A DNA stretch of 64,000 nt from an uncultured Chloroflexota bacterium (lineage in GTDB: Bacteria > Chloroflexota > Anaerolineae > Anaerolineales > Anaerolineaceae): assembly GCA_902786265.1 (NCBI GenBank), contig CADACE010000011.1, forward strand, positions 33,947 through 97,946, in the 5' to 3' direction. Below the pieces are notes generated by a model, which saw only the letters and a list, made by a program, of their open reading frames with translations, did not search any database and was not told where the DNA came from. Position 1 is the stretch's first letter, and the number at the start of each line of letters is the position of its first letter. Made by a program: the position numbers and the translations under genes. Shown piece by piece: positions 17,943 to 27,668 of the stretch.

Positions 17943-19709
17943 ATGAAAGAAGTCAAAAATACACTTCTGATCTTCGGATCACTGATCCTGCTGTTATTTT
18001 TTTCAGCGGCATGTACACGTACCGCTAATTCACCGCAGCAGCTGACAGCTATAGCGGATCGGGTAAACAGGCTGCGTATCACGGAAGCATGGAAAGAAAC
18101 CGAAGAGCAGCGTTATGTCACCCCTTCCGCGACTTTCACATTAACACCCACGGAAACCCTCCTGCCGGAAGCCGAAACAGCCACAGCTGTATTTCTGAGT
18201 ACCGCATCCCTCACACCGACGGAAACGCTCACCCCGGAACCATCCCTCACGCCGACCATTACACCGACGACCGTCACACCGCGCAGTACATTCCCGGTTG
18301 AAACCATTGCGCCGTCAACTCCCACTGCCACCCCCGAATTTATCGAGCCAACCACAACCCCGACTCCGAACATTCCGCTTCCCGATCTCACATCGGATTT
18401 CAACAACAAAGCTTTTTATGTTGTACAAAACGGCGACACCGCACAGGCGATCGCTTTCCGCTACGGAACAGATACTTCTCACATCACCGGGCTCAACGCG
18501 CCCGAGACCGAGCGTTTTCTGAAGCCGGGAACACTGCTCCTGGTCAGGGCACCGAAACACACTTACAGCTCCGGCACACGCATTCTTCCGGATGAGTACA
18601 TCGTTATGGGATATCCATCCATCGGCTATGACCTCGCTTATGAGGTCCAGCAGGCCGGCGGGTACCTTTCCACCTATTCGGAATACACATCATCCGGGAC
18701 GCTGAGCGGAACGGAGATCATTCAAAAAGTAGCCCTTGATTATTCTGTAAGTCCCATTATTTTGTTAGAGCTTCTGGAATATAAAAGCCACTGGGTTTCC
18801 GGACAGCCGCATTCGATCGTTGAGGAGCACTATCCGCTCGGATGGCTCGGAGATAATTCAGAAGGACTGTACCACCAGCTCACCTGGGCAGCTCAGGAAC
18901 TCTCTCTGGGATACTACGGCTGGAGATACGGGCAGCTGGCGGAAATTCCCTTCTATAAATATCCTCAGCCTGAATCACCGATATATTTCAATCCGCTGCT
19001 GAATGCCGGTTCGGTTGCCATCCAGTATCTGTTCGCCCAGCTGTATCTTTATGATGAATACGAAGATGCTATCTACGGTCCAAACGGATTTCTGCAGCAG
19101 TTCTACCTGGATTTCGGCAACGTCTGGGACTTTTATGTCCAGGACCCGCACGGGTTCAACGACCAGCTGGAACAGCCCCCGCTGACACTGCCCTATAATG
19201 AAGGGGATGAATGGTCCATCACCGGCGGACCGCATTTATCCTGGACGACCGGCTCACCGCTCGGGGCGCTGGACTTTGCTCCGCCGATGGCATTCGGTGG
19301 CTGCGCCCGTTCGGATTCCTGGATCACCGCGTCAGCGCCGGGGCTTGTGATACGCAACGGCGTGGGAACCGTGGTTCTGGATCTGGATATGGACGGACAT
19401 GAGGAAACCGGCTGGGTCCTCTATTATCTGCACGTCCGCACAGACGGGAAAGCGGAGCCGGGCACGATGCTCCCGCTGCATGGGCGCGTCGGTCACCCAT
19501 CCTGCGAAGGCGGGAATGCTACGGGAACACATCTGCATATCGCACGGAAATATAACGGGGAATGGGTGCAGGCTTACGGTCCATTGCCGTTCAACATGAG
19601 CGGATGGATCCCGTTTGGCGGAGAAGCATACGCCGGCGGCGTCACCAGAGGCGATGAAACGGTTTACGCCGAGCAGTATGCTTCATCAGAGAAAGTAGTG
19701 CATTATTGA
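17943..19709 (+). CDS. LysM and M23A-type peptidase lipoprotein (first of pair)
   Basis: 588 residues. The lipoprotein signal ends SAAC at Cys24. A long Thr/Pro linker (about 60-150) leads to a LysM domain (about 158-202, FYVVQNGDTAQAIAFRYG) for peptidoglycan binding. A helical middle part of unknown role (IIQKVALDYSVSPIILLELL) is followed by a C-terminal metallopeptidase domain. Zinc ligands fit the LasA/beta-lytic M23A pattern: GGPH then Asp 13 residues later in GALDFAPP, and HLHIA after GNATGT. It should cut peptidoglycan cross-bridges or peptides at the cell surface. No Shine-Dalgarno is visible. The stop overlaps the TTG start of the paralogue that follows. Confidence 0.85.
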   Translation: MKEVKNTLLIFGSLILLLFFSAACTRTANSPQQLTAIADRVNRLRITEAWKETEEQRYVTPSATFTLTPTETLLPEAETATAVFLSTASLTPTETLTPEPSLTPTITPTTVTPRSTFPVETIAPSTPTATPEFIEPTTTPTPNIPLPDLTSDFNNKAFYVVQNGDTAQAIAFRYGTDTSHITGLNAPETERFLKPGTLLLVRAPKHTYSSGTRILPDEYIVMGYPSIGYDLAYEVQQAGGYLSTYSEYTSSGTLSGTEIIQKVALDYSVSPIILLELLEYKSHWVSGQPHSIVEEHYPLGWLGDNSEGLYHQLTWAAQELSLGYYGWRYGQLAEIPFYKYPQPESPIYFNPLLNAGSVAIQYLFAQLYLYDEYEDAIYGPNGFLQQFYLDFGNVWDFYVQDPHGFNDQLEQPPLTLPYNEGDEWSITGGPHLSWTTGSPLGALDFAPPMAFGGCARSDSWITASAPGLVIRNGVGTVVLDLDMDGHEETGWVLYYLHVRTDGKAEPGTMLPLHGRVGHPSCEGGNATGTHLHIARKYNGEWVQAYGPLPFNMSGWIPFGGEAYAGGVTRGDETVYAEQYASSEKVVHY

Positions 19710-21265
19710 TTTTGAAGCGGATACCAAAACAAAGCATACTATTTTTGATCTCAGCCGTCATTTTCCTTGCCGGGTGCATCATCCGCGTGGAAGAAATCCC
19801 GACCGCGGTCCCGACAGAAACACCGGAGCCGACAGCAACAGCCGAGGTGAAACCGACTGCCAGATATGCCGGTGATCCCGTCCGTCAGCGCAGGCCGAAA
19901 TACATGCCGGGAGAACTGGTTGACTACACCGCGATGGATGGCGACACGCTCCAGGCTTTAGCTGCCAGATTTAACACGACTGAACGCGAGATACGCGAAG
20001 CGAATCCGATCCTGCCGGAACATGTCACCACGCTGCCGCAGGGACTGCCCATGCAGATCCCCATCTATTACCGCAGCAGCTGGGGCAGTTCTTTCAAGAT
20101 TTTGGCTGACGCGCAATTTGTCAACGGCCCCGCGGATAAAGGCTTTACCGCCCGCAGCTACACTGACCGTCAGCCGGGCTGGTTCAAATATTTCAATGTG
20201 TGGGCAGACAGCCGGAACCTGCGCGGAGGTGAGCTCATCGATTATATTTCTGATGTTTATTCCATCAGTCCGCGTCTGCTTCTGGCAGTACTGCAGTATC
20301 TGACAAACGCGCTGACCGATCCGGCTTACAGGAATGATTTCAATGATAAAAGTGTTTTGCGGATACCCGGAGAACGTTATAAGAGCCTGAGCGGACAGCT
20401 TAACCAGCTGGCGGAATTTTTCAATGAACATTATTATTCCTACAAGGCAGGAGATTTCACTGAATACGAGCTGCAGGACGGTACGCTTGTCCGGATCGAT
20501 CCCTGGCTGAATGCCTGCAGCGCAGCGCTCCAGGCATATTTTGCTGAATACTTCACTCCCGAAGAATATTATCACGCTATCGGGCCGGATGGATTTGTAA
20601 AGCTGTATAAAGAGATGTTCGGTGACTTTCCCCCTGTGGAAGAATATCCCGCACACCTTCCCGGTTCTCTGGAACAAATCGAGCTGCGCCTGCCGTTCAA
20701 GGATGGCGAAGCGTGGACCTATACCGGCGGACCGCACACAGCCTGGGGCAGCATGCATCCCTACGCGGCCATCGATTTTGCTCCGCCGACCAACCAGCAT
20801 GGCTGCTTTGTCAGCTATGCGGAAGTCATCGCACCGCACAGCGGCACGATCGTCCGTACCGGAACGGGTATGGCTATGCTGGATATGGACGAAGACGGTG
20901 ATGAACGAACCGGCTGGGTAATGCTGTTCCTCCATCTCAAAACCGAATCGATCCTGCCGGTCGGCACCCATGTCGAAATGGGTGACGTGATGGGACATCC
21001 TTCCTGTGACGGCGGTACTTCCAGCGGTACACACGTCCATCTTGCGCGGAAATATAACGGGGAATGGATGCCTGCCGGCAGCGGAGTCATTCCGCTGAAT
21101 CTGGACAACTGGATCACCGAAGCGGGTGATATAAAGTATCAGGGAAAAATGAGACGTTTTTCCAGTTATGTGATCGCATCCGAAGCATCGGAGTATTTCA
21201 GCCGCATCCTTGCCGGTCCGCCGGTCTACCCGACGCCCAGCCCGACACCGAAACCGAAGAAATAG
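19706..21265 (+). CDS. LysM and M23A-type peptidase lipoprotein (second of pair)
   Basis: 519 residues from a TTG start that overlaps the previous stop (TTGA), so the two are translationally coupled. Lipoprotein signal MILKRIPKQSILFLISAVIF with lipobox LAGC; a shorter Thr/Pro linker; LysM-like YTAMDGDTLQALAARFNTTE; the same helical middle domain as its neighbour (YISDVYSISPRLLLAVLQYL); then the M23A domain with GGPH, Asp 13 residues later in AAIDFAPP, and HVHLA. The C-terminal tail is again Pro/Thr-rich (YPTPSPTPKPKK). The two proteins share layout but differ in much of their sequence, pointing to an old duplication. Confidence 0.85.
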   Translation: MILKRIPKQSILFLISAVIFLAGCIIRVEEIPTAVPTETPEPTATAEVKPTARYAGDPVRQRRPKYMPGELVDYTAMDGDTLQALAARFNTTEREIREANPILPEHVTTLPQGLPMQIPIYYRSSWGSSFKILADAQFVNGPADKGFTARSYTDRQPGWFKYFNVWADSRNLRGGELIDYISDVYSISPRLLLAVLQYLTNALTDPAYRNDFNDKSVLRIPGERYKSLSGQLNQLAEFFNEHYYSYKAGDFTEYELQDGTLVRIDPWLNACSAALQAYFAEYFTPEEYYHAIGPDGFVKLYKEMFGDFPPVEEYPAHLPGSLEQIELRLPFKDGEAWTYTGGPHTAWGSMHPYAAIDFAPPTNQHGCFVSYAEVIAPHSGTIVRTGTGMAMLDMDEDGDERTGWVMLFLHLKTESILPVGTHVEMGDVMGHPSCDGGTSSGTHVHLARKYNGEWMPAGSGVIPLNLDNWITEAGDIKYQGKMRRFSSYVIASEASEYFSRILAGPPVYPTPSPTPKPKK

Positions 21266-21299
21266 GGATCAGAAATCAGGAAAATAAGAAATAAAACAA

Positions 21300-21363
21300 C
21301 AGTCACCAGTCACAATACCGATTCCCGAAGGAAACTTCGAACCGTATTACTGACTGGTGACTG
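21300..21363. terminator. long inverted repeat between convergent genes
   Basis: CAGTCACCAGTCA at 21300-21312 pairs with the segment ending TGACTGGTGACTG at 21363; the pairing continues through AATAC/GTATT with one bulged base. It separates the M23 gene (plus) from tsaD (minus) and could end transcription in both directions. T-runs are weak. Confidence 0.5.
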
Positions 21364-21422
21364 CTGCTTACTGGTTACTGCCTTCTAACCAGCCGCCAGC
21401 CACCAACCACTGATCACTTAAA

Positions 21423-22457
21423 TTATATTCTCGAAAGCGGCCAGTTCGGGAGGACATCCATATCCAGGCCGTCAAACTTTCCGGTCAGGAAACGCCGGTA
21501 GCCTGCCGCGCCGATCATTGCTCCGTTGTCTGTACAATAAGAAAGCTTCGGGATGAAAACCTTGAATTCTTTCTGTTCCAGGAACGTATCGCGCAGGCAT
21601 TTGTTTGCGGAAACGCCTCCGGCGATCACGATATTTTTCGCGTTATACTCACGGGCAGCATGTATTGCCTTTTCAAACAAAATGCTCACGACCGATTTCT
21701 GGAAACTTGCCGCCAGATCAGCTACGCGCAGCAGTTCACCATCCTTCTGGATCTTCTGAACCGTACGCAGAACAGAGGTCTTGACCCCGCTGAATGAAAA
21801 ATCGTAAGTTCCCGGCATTTTTGCCACATTGAAGCGGTAGGCGTCAGGATCCCCATTCGCACCCGCTTTCTGGATGGAAGGACCGCCCGGATACTCCAGC
21901 CCCAACAGACGAGCGGTCTTGTCGAAGGCCTCTCCCGCCGCGTCGTCAAGTGTCCCGCCAAGACGTTCATACTGCAGATGGTCCTTGAGCAGGATAACTT
22001 CCGAATGTCCGCCGGATACCAGCAGAACGATCGCGGGGAACTCCGGTTCCGGGGGAATGGTCTCATCACGGTCGGAGTAGACCCAGGATGAATAGATGTG
22101 CCCCTCCAGATGATTGATCCCGATCAGAGGCAGTCCCGTTGCCAGAGAAAGTCCCTTCGCCGCGTTCATACCGACCACCAGGGAACCGGCGAGACCGGGA
22201 CCGCGGGTGACGGCGATCGCGTCAATATCAGAATAACTCATATGAGCTTTGTTCATCACTTCATCGATAACCGGATAAACCGCCAGCACATGCTGCCGCG
22301 ACGCGACTTCCGGAAAAACACCGCCATACTGCTTATGGATATCGATCTGTGTGGAAATAAAATCAGAAACAATACGGCGCCCGTCTTCAACGATAGCCGC
22401 GGCTGTTTCGTCACAACTGCTCTCGATCCCTAATATACGAATTGTCTTCTGCGACAT
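21423..22457 (-). CDS. tsaD: tRNA threonylcarbamoyladenosine transferase subunit TsaD
   Basis: 344 residues of the ASKHA-fold Kae1/TsaD family, which makes t6A at position 37 of ANN-decoding tRNAs together with TsaB and TsaE. Visible motifs: ILGIESSCDETAAAIV at the N-terminus, VTRGPGLAGSLVVGMNAAKG, the metal-binding NHLEGHIYS, LLVSGGHSE, and VIAGGVSANKCLR near the C-terminus. The length is normal. tsaB and tsaE are not adjacent. It follows the M24 peptidase gene by 23 nt and is probably co-transcribed with it. Confidence 0.97.
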   Translation of the reverse strand: MSQKTIRILGIESSCDETAAAIVEDGRRIVSDFISTQIDIHKQYGGVFPEVASRQHVLAVYPVIDEVMNKAHMSYSDIDAIAVTRGPGLAGSLVVGMNAAKGLSLATGLPLIGINHLEGHIYSSWVYSDRDETIPPEPEFPAIVLLVSGGHSEVILLKDHLQYERLGGTLDDAAGEAFDKTARLLGLEYPGGPSIQKAGANGDPDAYRFNVAKMPGTYDFSFSGVKTSVLRTVQKIQKDGELLRVADLAASFQKSVVSILFEKAIHAAREYNAKNIVIAGGVSANKCLRDTFLEQKEFKVFIPKLSYCTDNGAMIGAAGYRRFLTGKFDGLDMDVLPNWPLSRI

Positions 22458-22480
22458 TCAAAAGCCTCGATTCAAATCAA

Positions 22481-23707
22481 TTATTTTGCAGGAACATCAA
22501 TGATCAAACGATATGGATACTCGGTGAGAGGAACGGCTTTTCCCTCTGCATTCATATAATATGTATCTTCGATCCGGACTCCGTAGCCTTCCGGTTTGTC
22601 GGGATAATACAGCCCGGGTTCAATGGTGAACACCGCACCGGGCAGGAGCAGGTCCTTATCCGACGATGATTTGGAGCTGAAAGGACGTTCATGGATGTTG
22701 AGTCCGACGCCATGCCCGACGGAATGCATATACCCGTTGGTGACCTTTACGTCTTCATCAACGGTCACATGACCGTGCGATTTGAAAAAGTCGCAGGTCA
22801 TCTGCTGCAGATCCTTGAACTTCATACCAGAACGGGCTTTTTCCGCGATCAGGTCATGGATCTCCTTGACTTCCGCATAGGCCACCTTGACCTCATCCGG
22901 AGCCCAGCCGATGCACCAGGTACGGGTAAAGTCACCGAAATACCCGCCGCCCATACCGCAGGGGAAGAAGTCATAAACGATGGATTTGCCAGCCTGAAGC
23001 GGTTCGGCGTCATTCCCCTGGTTATGCGGGACACCCGCATCCCGTCCCTGGGAGAAAATCGTACCTTCCGGATTTTCTGCGCCAAGCTCACCAAGCCAGA
23101 GGTTGATGAGCGACTTGATTTTTCCAATCGTTACCGGTGTGCCGTCATCATTCATCAAAACACCGTCATGAAGGTACCGTGAAGCAATAAAGTTTTCGAC
23201 CCTTCCGACCACAGTCGTCACGATCCCGCACATATCCCGGATCTTGTCAATTTCTTCCGGATCCTTGAGATAACGGGCTTCATTGAGGATCTCATCACCA
23301 AGTCCGCCGACGAATTCAAGCTCCGGCAGTTTATTCTGGAGCTGAAGAATGGTCTGATAAGCAGTGTTTAATTCGACCCGTCCGCAGAGGGCAATTCTCC
23401 CGGAGGTCATCCCAGCGTACCGCAAAGCTGCCAAAAGCGTATTTGTCCGTTCTGAACAATCCCGGTACCGGCTGACTTCAAGGTCATTATAGCAGACTCC
23501 CTGCAAAGACGTCATCGCCGCTGTATCTCGTTCCATCACCCGATAGAAAAGCAGCGGTTCGCGATCTCTCATTACCAATACATCTGCCTGTGTGAAGAAA
23601 GCATCTCCGACAAAATAAGTCAAAAACGGGTTGTGTTCCCGCGAACCGGAAATTAAGATTGCATCAAGTTTCTTTTGCGCCATCAGCGTCTGGATTTGTT
23701 TTTTCAT
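22481..23707 (-). CDS. M24-family metallopeptidase (Xaa-Pro peptidase-like)
   Basis: 408 residues from ATG 23707, preferred over ATG 23734 because AAAAGG lies 8 nt upstream, while the earlier start has no ribosome site and overlaps the preceding gene. A creatinase-type N-terminal domain (about 1-150) precedes the pita-bread fold. Metal ligands are in VYDFFPCG, GDFTRTW, SVGHGVGLNIHE, TIEPGLY and VRIEDTYY. These enzymes remove N-terminal residues next to proline or cleave related amides in the cytoplasm. GGGYFGDFTRTW is slightly unusual next to the common GYxSDxTRT. It is the middle gene of a run with a membrane protein and tsaD. Confidence 0.88.
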   Translation of the reverse strand: MKKQIQTLMAQKKLDAILISGSREHNPFLTYFVGDAFFTQADVLVMRDREPLLFYRVMERDTAAMTSLQGVCYNDLEVSRYRDCSERTNTLLAALRYAGMTSGRIALCGRVELNTAYQTILQLQNKLPELEFVGGLGDEILNEARYLKDPEEIDKIRDMCGIVTTVVGRVENFIASRYLHDGVLMNDDGTPVTIGKIKSLINLWLGELGAENPEGTIFSQGRDAGVPHNQGNDAEPLQAGKSIVYDFFPCGMGGGYFGDFTRTWCIGWAPDEVKVAYAEVKEIHDLIAEKARSGMKFKDLQQMTCDFFKSHGHVTVDEDVKVTNGYMHSVGHGVGLNIHERPFSSKSSSDKDLLLPGAVFTIEPGLYYPDKPEGYGVRIEDTYYMNAEGKAVPLTEYPYRLIIDVPAK

Positions 23708-23726
23708 ATACAGTGCCTTTTCATTT

Positions 23727-24116
23727 TTAATCATCTATGCCTGAACGAAATTCAACAGCTTCACGTGCCCGCCATAACAGCTCCGCAAGAACCCCTCCGC
23801 CGATACAGATCATAACGATTGGCGGTGTAAGAACACGACCGATTTGAAACCACAGCAGAAGGTCAGCGATCAATGCGGTCCCGATTGCCTCTCTCACAAC
23901 TGTCGGCGGATTTATGCGCTTCATCGTAAAAAAATAACGGTTTAATAAAGCAAAGAAGGGCAGCATGATCCCGCACACAAACAGGAACAATGCAATAAAA
24001 AACAGCCACCGCTCTTTCAAATAGGGTTGTGTATACATCACGAGATAATAAAGTCCCGCGCCGGAAGGGAGCGCAAGCAGAGCGCCTAACAGGAAAAATG
24101 CAAACACGTTTTTCAT
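23727..24116 (-). CDS. small polytopic membrane protein of unknown function
   Basis: 129 residues with four hydrophobic stretches: AFFLLGALLALPSGAGLYYL, FFIALFLFVCGIMLPFFALL, AIGTALIADLLLWFQIG and IVMICIGGGVLAELL. A basic loop (NRYFFTMKRINPPT) separates helices two and three. I do not recognise the family. It ends just before the M24 peptidase gene and probably shares its transcript. Confidence 0.7.
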   Translation of the reverse strand: MKNVFAFFLLGALLALPSGAGLYYLVMYTQPYLKERWLFFIALFLFVCGIMLPFFALLNRYFFTMKRINPPTVVREAIGTALIADLLLWFQIGRVLTPPIVMICIGGGVLAELLWRAREAVEFRSGIDD

Positions 24117-24209
24117 CGATTAAATTATAAATGAAATATTACGAATGATAAGTGATTCATGAAAATCTATTTCAGAAAGATGAAAATTGATTTCAGAAAA
24201 ACAGCCGGA

Positions 24210-25874
24210 TCACTGCCGGCTGTCCGCTGAGTTTTTATAAATATACACGCAATACACAAACATGACCGGGATCGTATATGTGATCGGATACAGGTAGCGC
24301 ATGCCCTCCAGATGGATCGAAGCCGGCGCCATCCAGCAGCCGAAAAAGAGCGAAAGGAAAAACGGAATAAATGTGAGCCATGATCTGTTTCCGTTCTTCC
24401 ATTTCCGCAGTATGGTCGCGGCAAAAAAGGCAGGCAGGAGGGAAGCGTAAAATCCATAGGTAAAGAACAGCCGCGTAAAAGGATTTTCATACAATTTATC
24501 AAACATCATCTTGTAAGAGGGCGCTGTTTCCTTTGAAATATAGCGAATTGCCACTGTTTTGGGAATATATTGGGAATCCAGCTGGTTGCGGTGTTCCATA
24601 TCCATCAGCGGGGCATATTCCGTCCATGAGAACCAACCGGCAAGCATGGAGTTTGCCGCGGCGATATAAGCATCCGGATGGCGCAGCCCCATCTGCAGCC
24701 AGACCTTCAGGTAAGGGGGAAAATCCTCATTTGCGCCCTTTTGGTGATGACGCTTCACCGGGTCAGCCCAGGTTGGGTCATAATCATCGGCGATGATGTC
24801 CGCGTTCAGTACCTTGTCGATCACCGCGTATTCCTCTTCCGTAACATCCTCACCGTAATCCCTGAGGTAACGGGCGGTCATCTGGAACGGCAGGGAATAC
24901 TTTTCCTGCTGTCCGCCGGGCTGCACTTCCAGCTTCGCGAAGATCGGCGGAAGGATTCCGTACATTACAAGCACAGCCGCAGCCGCGGGGATCAGCAAAA
25001 ACAGCCGGTTCTTCCGGATAAACAGGAAAAGGATCACAAGAGACGGGAGCATCACATAGATCCCGATTTTTTTTGTCAGGCAGCACAGAACAGTCAGAAA
25101 GGAAAGCCACACCAAAAAGGCTCCTTTTTTCAGTGATTCCCCCTGCGAGCGGACAATTTCGATATAGGCAATTGTAAAGAATACATAGATCCAGCTGAAA
25201 AGCGCGTCCTTGGAGACTGTCTGGGTGCTGGCAGGATAAATCGGCAGCAGGCAGTAAAACAGGATCATGAATGTAACGATCCTGATGTCAGATTTCAATT
25301 TTCTGTACACATAATCGACCGTGCAGGAAAAAGCAAGGCTTGTCAGAAATGACTGCAGCAGCACATAGAAAAATATTGCGTAATGCCATTCTCCGGTCCG
25401 CTGTGAAAACGGGACGATCATATATCCCAGCAGAAAAGTATCAAATATGGGGTGATGGTCCGACAAAACGGGCTCTCCGCCGCGGAACCGGATAAACTGG
25501 ATCCACTGTCCCCAGGTATCATTGATACAAGTGCCGGGATACAGGAACCACAAAGCAGGCAGCCAGCAGACGAAAATCAGAAGAGCGATAATAAGCACAT
25601 GAAAACGATTATCCATGACCCGCCGGACGAGCCTGAAAACACCGCGTTCCGAAACCGAATGATCCGGTGCTTTTGTCAAAAATGAGCGTAAAACATAAGC
25701 TGCCAATAGCAATGCCGCGAACAATGCTAAAGATGCCGGGAAATAACCGACAGAAGGAGAAAAACTTCCGGTTTGTATATAATCGGAAGACGCTGTCATA
25801 GCCGGTGCCAACAAAGCACAAAAAAAATAATCGGAAAAGGCTAAAACAGTGTTTTTTGATTTTTTTATTTCCAT
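24210..25874 (-). CDS. large polytopic membrane protein, DUF6020-like
   Basis: 554 residues from ATG 25874 (AGGAT 9 nt upstream; the longer frame begins with a TTG and no ribosome site). About twelve hydrophobic helices; one external loop starts LWFLYPGTCINDTWGQWIQF and continues with SDHHPIFDTFLLGYMI, a pattern found in DUF6020-type and GT39-like membrane proteins that may handle polyprenyl-linked sugars. A large soluble segment (about 350-470) lies between the last helices. It stands next to surface-polysaccharide export genes but on the other strand. Assignment to DUF6020 is from memory of the family. Confidence 0.6.
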   Translation of the reverse strand: MEIKKSKNTVLAFSDYFFCALLAPAMTASSDYIQTGSFSPSVGYFPASLALFAALLLAAYVLRSFLTKAPDHSVSERGVFRLVRRVMDNRFHVLIIALLIFVCWLPALWFLYPGTCINDTWGQWIQFIRFRGGEPVLSDHHPIFDTFLLGYMIVPFSQRTGEWHYAIFFYVLLQSFLTSLAFSCTVDYVYRKLKSDIRIVTFMILFYCLLPIYPASTQTVSKDALFSWIYVFFTIAYIEIVRSQGESLKKGAFLVWLSFLTVLCCLTKKIGIYVMLPSLVILFLFIRKNRLFLLIPAAAAVLVMYGILPPIFAKLEVQPGGQQEKYSLPFQMTARYLRDYGEDVTEEEYAVIDKVLNADIIADDYDPTWADPVKRHHQKGANEDFPPYLKVWLQMGLRHPDAYIAAANSMLAGWFSWTEYAPLMDMEHRNQLDSQYIPKTVAIRYISKETAPSYKMMFDKLYENPFTRLFFTYGFYASLLPAFFAATILRKWKNGNRSWLTFIPFFLSLFFGCWMAPASIHLEGMRYLYPITYTIPVMFVYCVYIYKNSADSRQ

Positions 25875-26088
25875 GGCTTTATATCCTGCTGTACATACTT
25901 TGTATTGATCCGGCAATCGCTATTAACAGTAATCACTATCTGCTATTATTTTACCGCGAAACGTAATTTTCACACAGAAACGAACAATCAAACATCAATA
26001 GTTAAAACAAATCGGTTATAATCTGGATAAAGATGATGTTGAATACCGCCTAAAGATGAATGCATCCGGCTATAAATAAGGATTGTGA

Positions 26089-26880
26089 ATGCTGCGCCAG
26101 AAAATTCAGACATACACTTTGAAAATCAAACAAAACCAGTTTCTGTTTGAAGAACTCGTCAAGCGGGATTTCAAAAAGCGCTACGCCCGCACCGCGCTGG
26201 GGATGCTATGGAGCATCTTGAACCCTTTGCTGCAGCTGCTGATCATGAGGCTGGTTTTCACCCATTTTTTCGCGGACAGAATTCCCCACTACACAACATT
26301 TCTGTTCAGCGGTATGATCGTATTTAATTATTTTTCAGAATCTACCCGCGAAGGGATGACAACTCTTATAGACAACGCGCCGATATTTTCAAAGATCAAT
26401 GTGCCGAAATATCTCTTCCTTTTCGCGAAAAACGCCCAGTCCTGGATCAATTTTGTACTTATATTGGGCATCTACTTTGTCTTCTGCGCGCTGGATCATG
26501 TTGCCTTCACCTGGAAATTCCTGATGCTGATCTTTCCTGTCGTCTGCCTCGCGGTTTTCAACATCGGTACGGGGCTGGTGCTTTCCGCGCTTTATATCTT
26601 CTTTCTGGACATAAAATATTTCTGGGGGATCTTCCTGCAGCTGCTGCAGTATGTATCCGCGCTGTTTTATCAGATAGATACATTCTCACCGGCCATCCAA
26701 AAACTGTTTTACCTAAACCCGATTTATCTTTATATCGCCTATTTCCGGGAAATTGTCCTTTACGGAATTATTCCCTCCCTGACCCTGCATATCGCGATTC
26801 TCGCTGAAGCGCTGCTTGTGTTCTTCCTGGGTGTCTGGATCTACAAAAAATATAACTGGGAATTTTTATATTATATTTAG
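26089..26880 (+). CDS. ABC-2 type polysaccharide export permease
   Basis: 263 residues with six hydrophobic segments. The N-terminal FEELVKRDFKKRYARTALGM and LWSILNPLLQLLIM are the hallmark of Wzm/TagG/KpsM permeases that export O-antigen, teichoic acid or capsule chains. AAGGA precedes ATG 26089, and a TATAAT (26017-26022) lies about 65 nt upstream. The matching ATPase gene starts 9 nt after the stop codon. Confidence 0.93.
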   Translation: MLRQKIQTYTLKIKQNQFLFEELVKRDFKKRYARTALGMLWSILNPLLQLLIMRLVFTHFFADRIPHYTTFLFSGMIVFNYFSESTREGMTTLIDNAPIFSKINVPKYLFLFAKNAQSWINFVLILGIYFVFCALDHVAFTWKFLMLIFPVVCLAVFNIGTGLVLSALYIFFLDIKYFWGIFLQLLQYVSALFYQIDTFSPAIQKLFYLNPIYLYIAYFREIVLYGIIPSLTLHIAILAEALLVFFLGVWIYKKYNWEFLYYI

Positions 26881-26888
26881 AGGATGAT

Positions 26889-27668
26889 ATGAGTATCATT
26901 GAAGTACATAATGTTTCGATCCGCTACAAGAAAGGCAACTTCAAGGATATCGGTCTGAAGGATTATATCATCCGCAAAATCAGGGGGACCTATCACGTTG
27001 AAGACTTCTGGGCTGACAAAGATATTAATTTTTCGCTCGAAAACGGTGACATGCTTGGCATCATCGGGACCAATGGAGCCGGGAAGAGCACGCTGCTGAA
27101 AGCGATCTCCGGCGTGATGGAACCGACCCACGGATATATCCGGCATGAAGGCAGGATCTCATCCCTGCTGGAACTGACCGGGGGATTTGATGACGCACTG
27201 ACCGTACGGGAAAATACCTTCCTCCGCGGAGCGTTTTTAGGATATACCCGGCAGTTCATGAATAAAAAATACGATGAGATCATACAATTTGCGGAACTGG
27301 AGGAGTTCCAGGCGCATCTGTTCAGCCAGCTTTCCTCCGGGATGAAATCCCGCCTGGCGTTCTCCGTCGCAAGCCTGATACGGCCGGACATCCTGATCCT
27401 CGACGAGGTCCTTTCCGTCGGTGACGGCGCGTTCCGCAAGAAAAGCGAAGCAAAAATGATGGAGATCATCCGCGGAGGCGCCACGACCCTGCTGGTCAGC
27501 CACAGCCTTGACCAGGTCCGCAGCCTTTGCAACAAGATCCTCTGGCTGAACAAGGGACAGCAGATCGCATTTACAAAAAACGTCCGGGAAGCCTGTGATC
27601 AATACGAGGCGTTCCTGGACGGGAATCTTGATATTTCAGAAGTGACCGCGCGGAAAGAACTGAATTAG
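26889..27668 (+). CDS. ABC-type polysaccharide export ATPase
   Basis: 259 residues with Walker A GTNGAGKSTLL (60-70), signature LSSGMKSRL (about 148-156) and Walker B ILILDEVLSVGD (about 168-179). The segment DYIIRKIRGTYHVEDFWA before Walker A is typical of the Wzt/TagH/KpsT exporters. It has no C-terminal carbohydrate-binding domain, so export is probably not coupled to a chain-terminator check. It pairs with the permease 9 nt upstream. Its stop codon overlaps the stop of the convergent fcl gene by 4 nt. Confidence 0.93.
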   Translation: MSIIEVHNVSIRYKKGNFKDIGLKDYIIRKIRGTYHVEDFWADKDINFSLENGDMLGIIGTNGAGKSTLLKAISGVMEPTHGYIRHEGRISSLLELTGGFDDALTVRENTFLRGAFLGYTRQFMNKKYDEIIQFAELEEFQAHLFSQLSSGMKSRLAFSVASLIRPDILILDEVLSVGDGAFRKKSEAKMMEIIRGGATTLLVSHSLDQVRSLCNKILWLNKGQQIAFTKNVREACDQYEAFLDGNLDISEVTARKELN

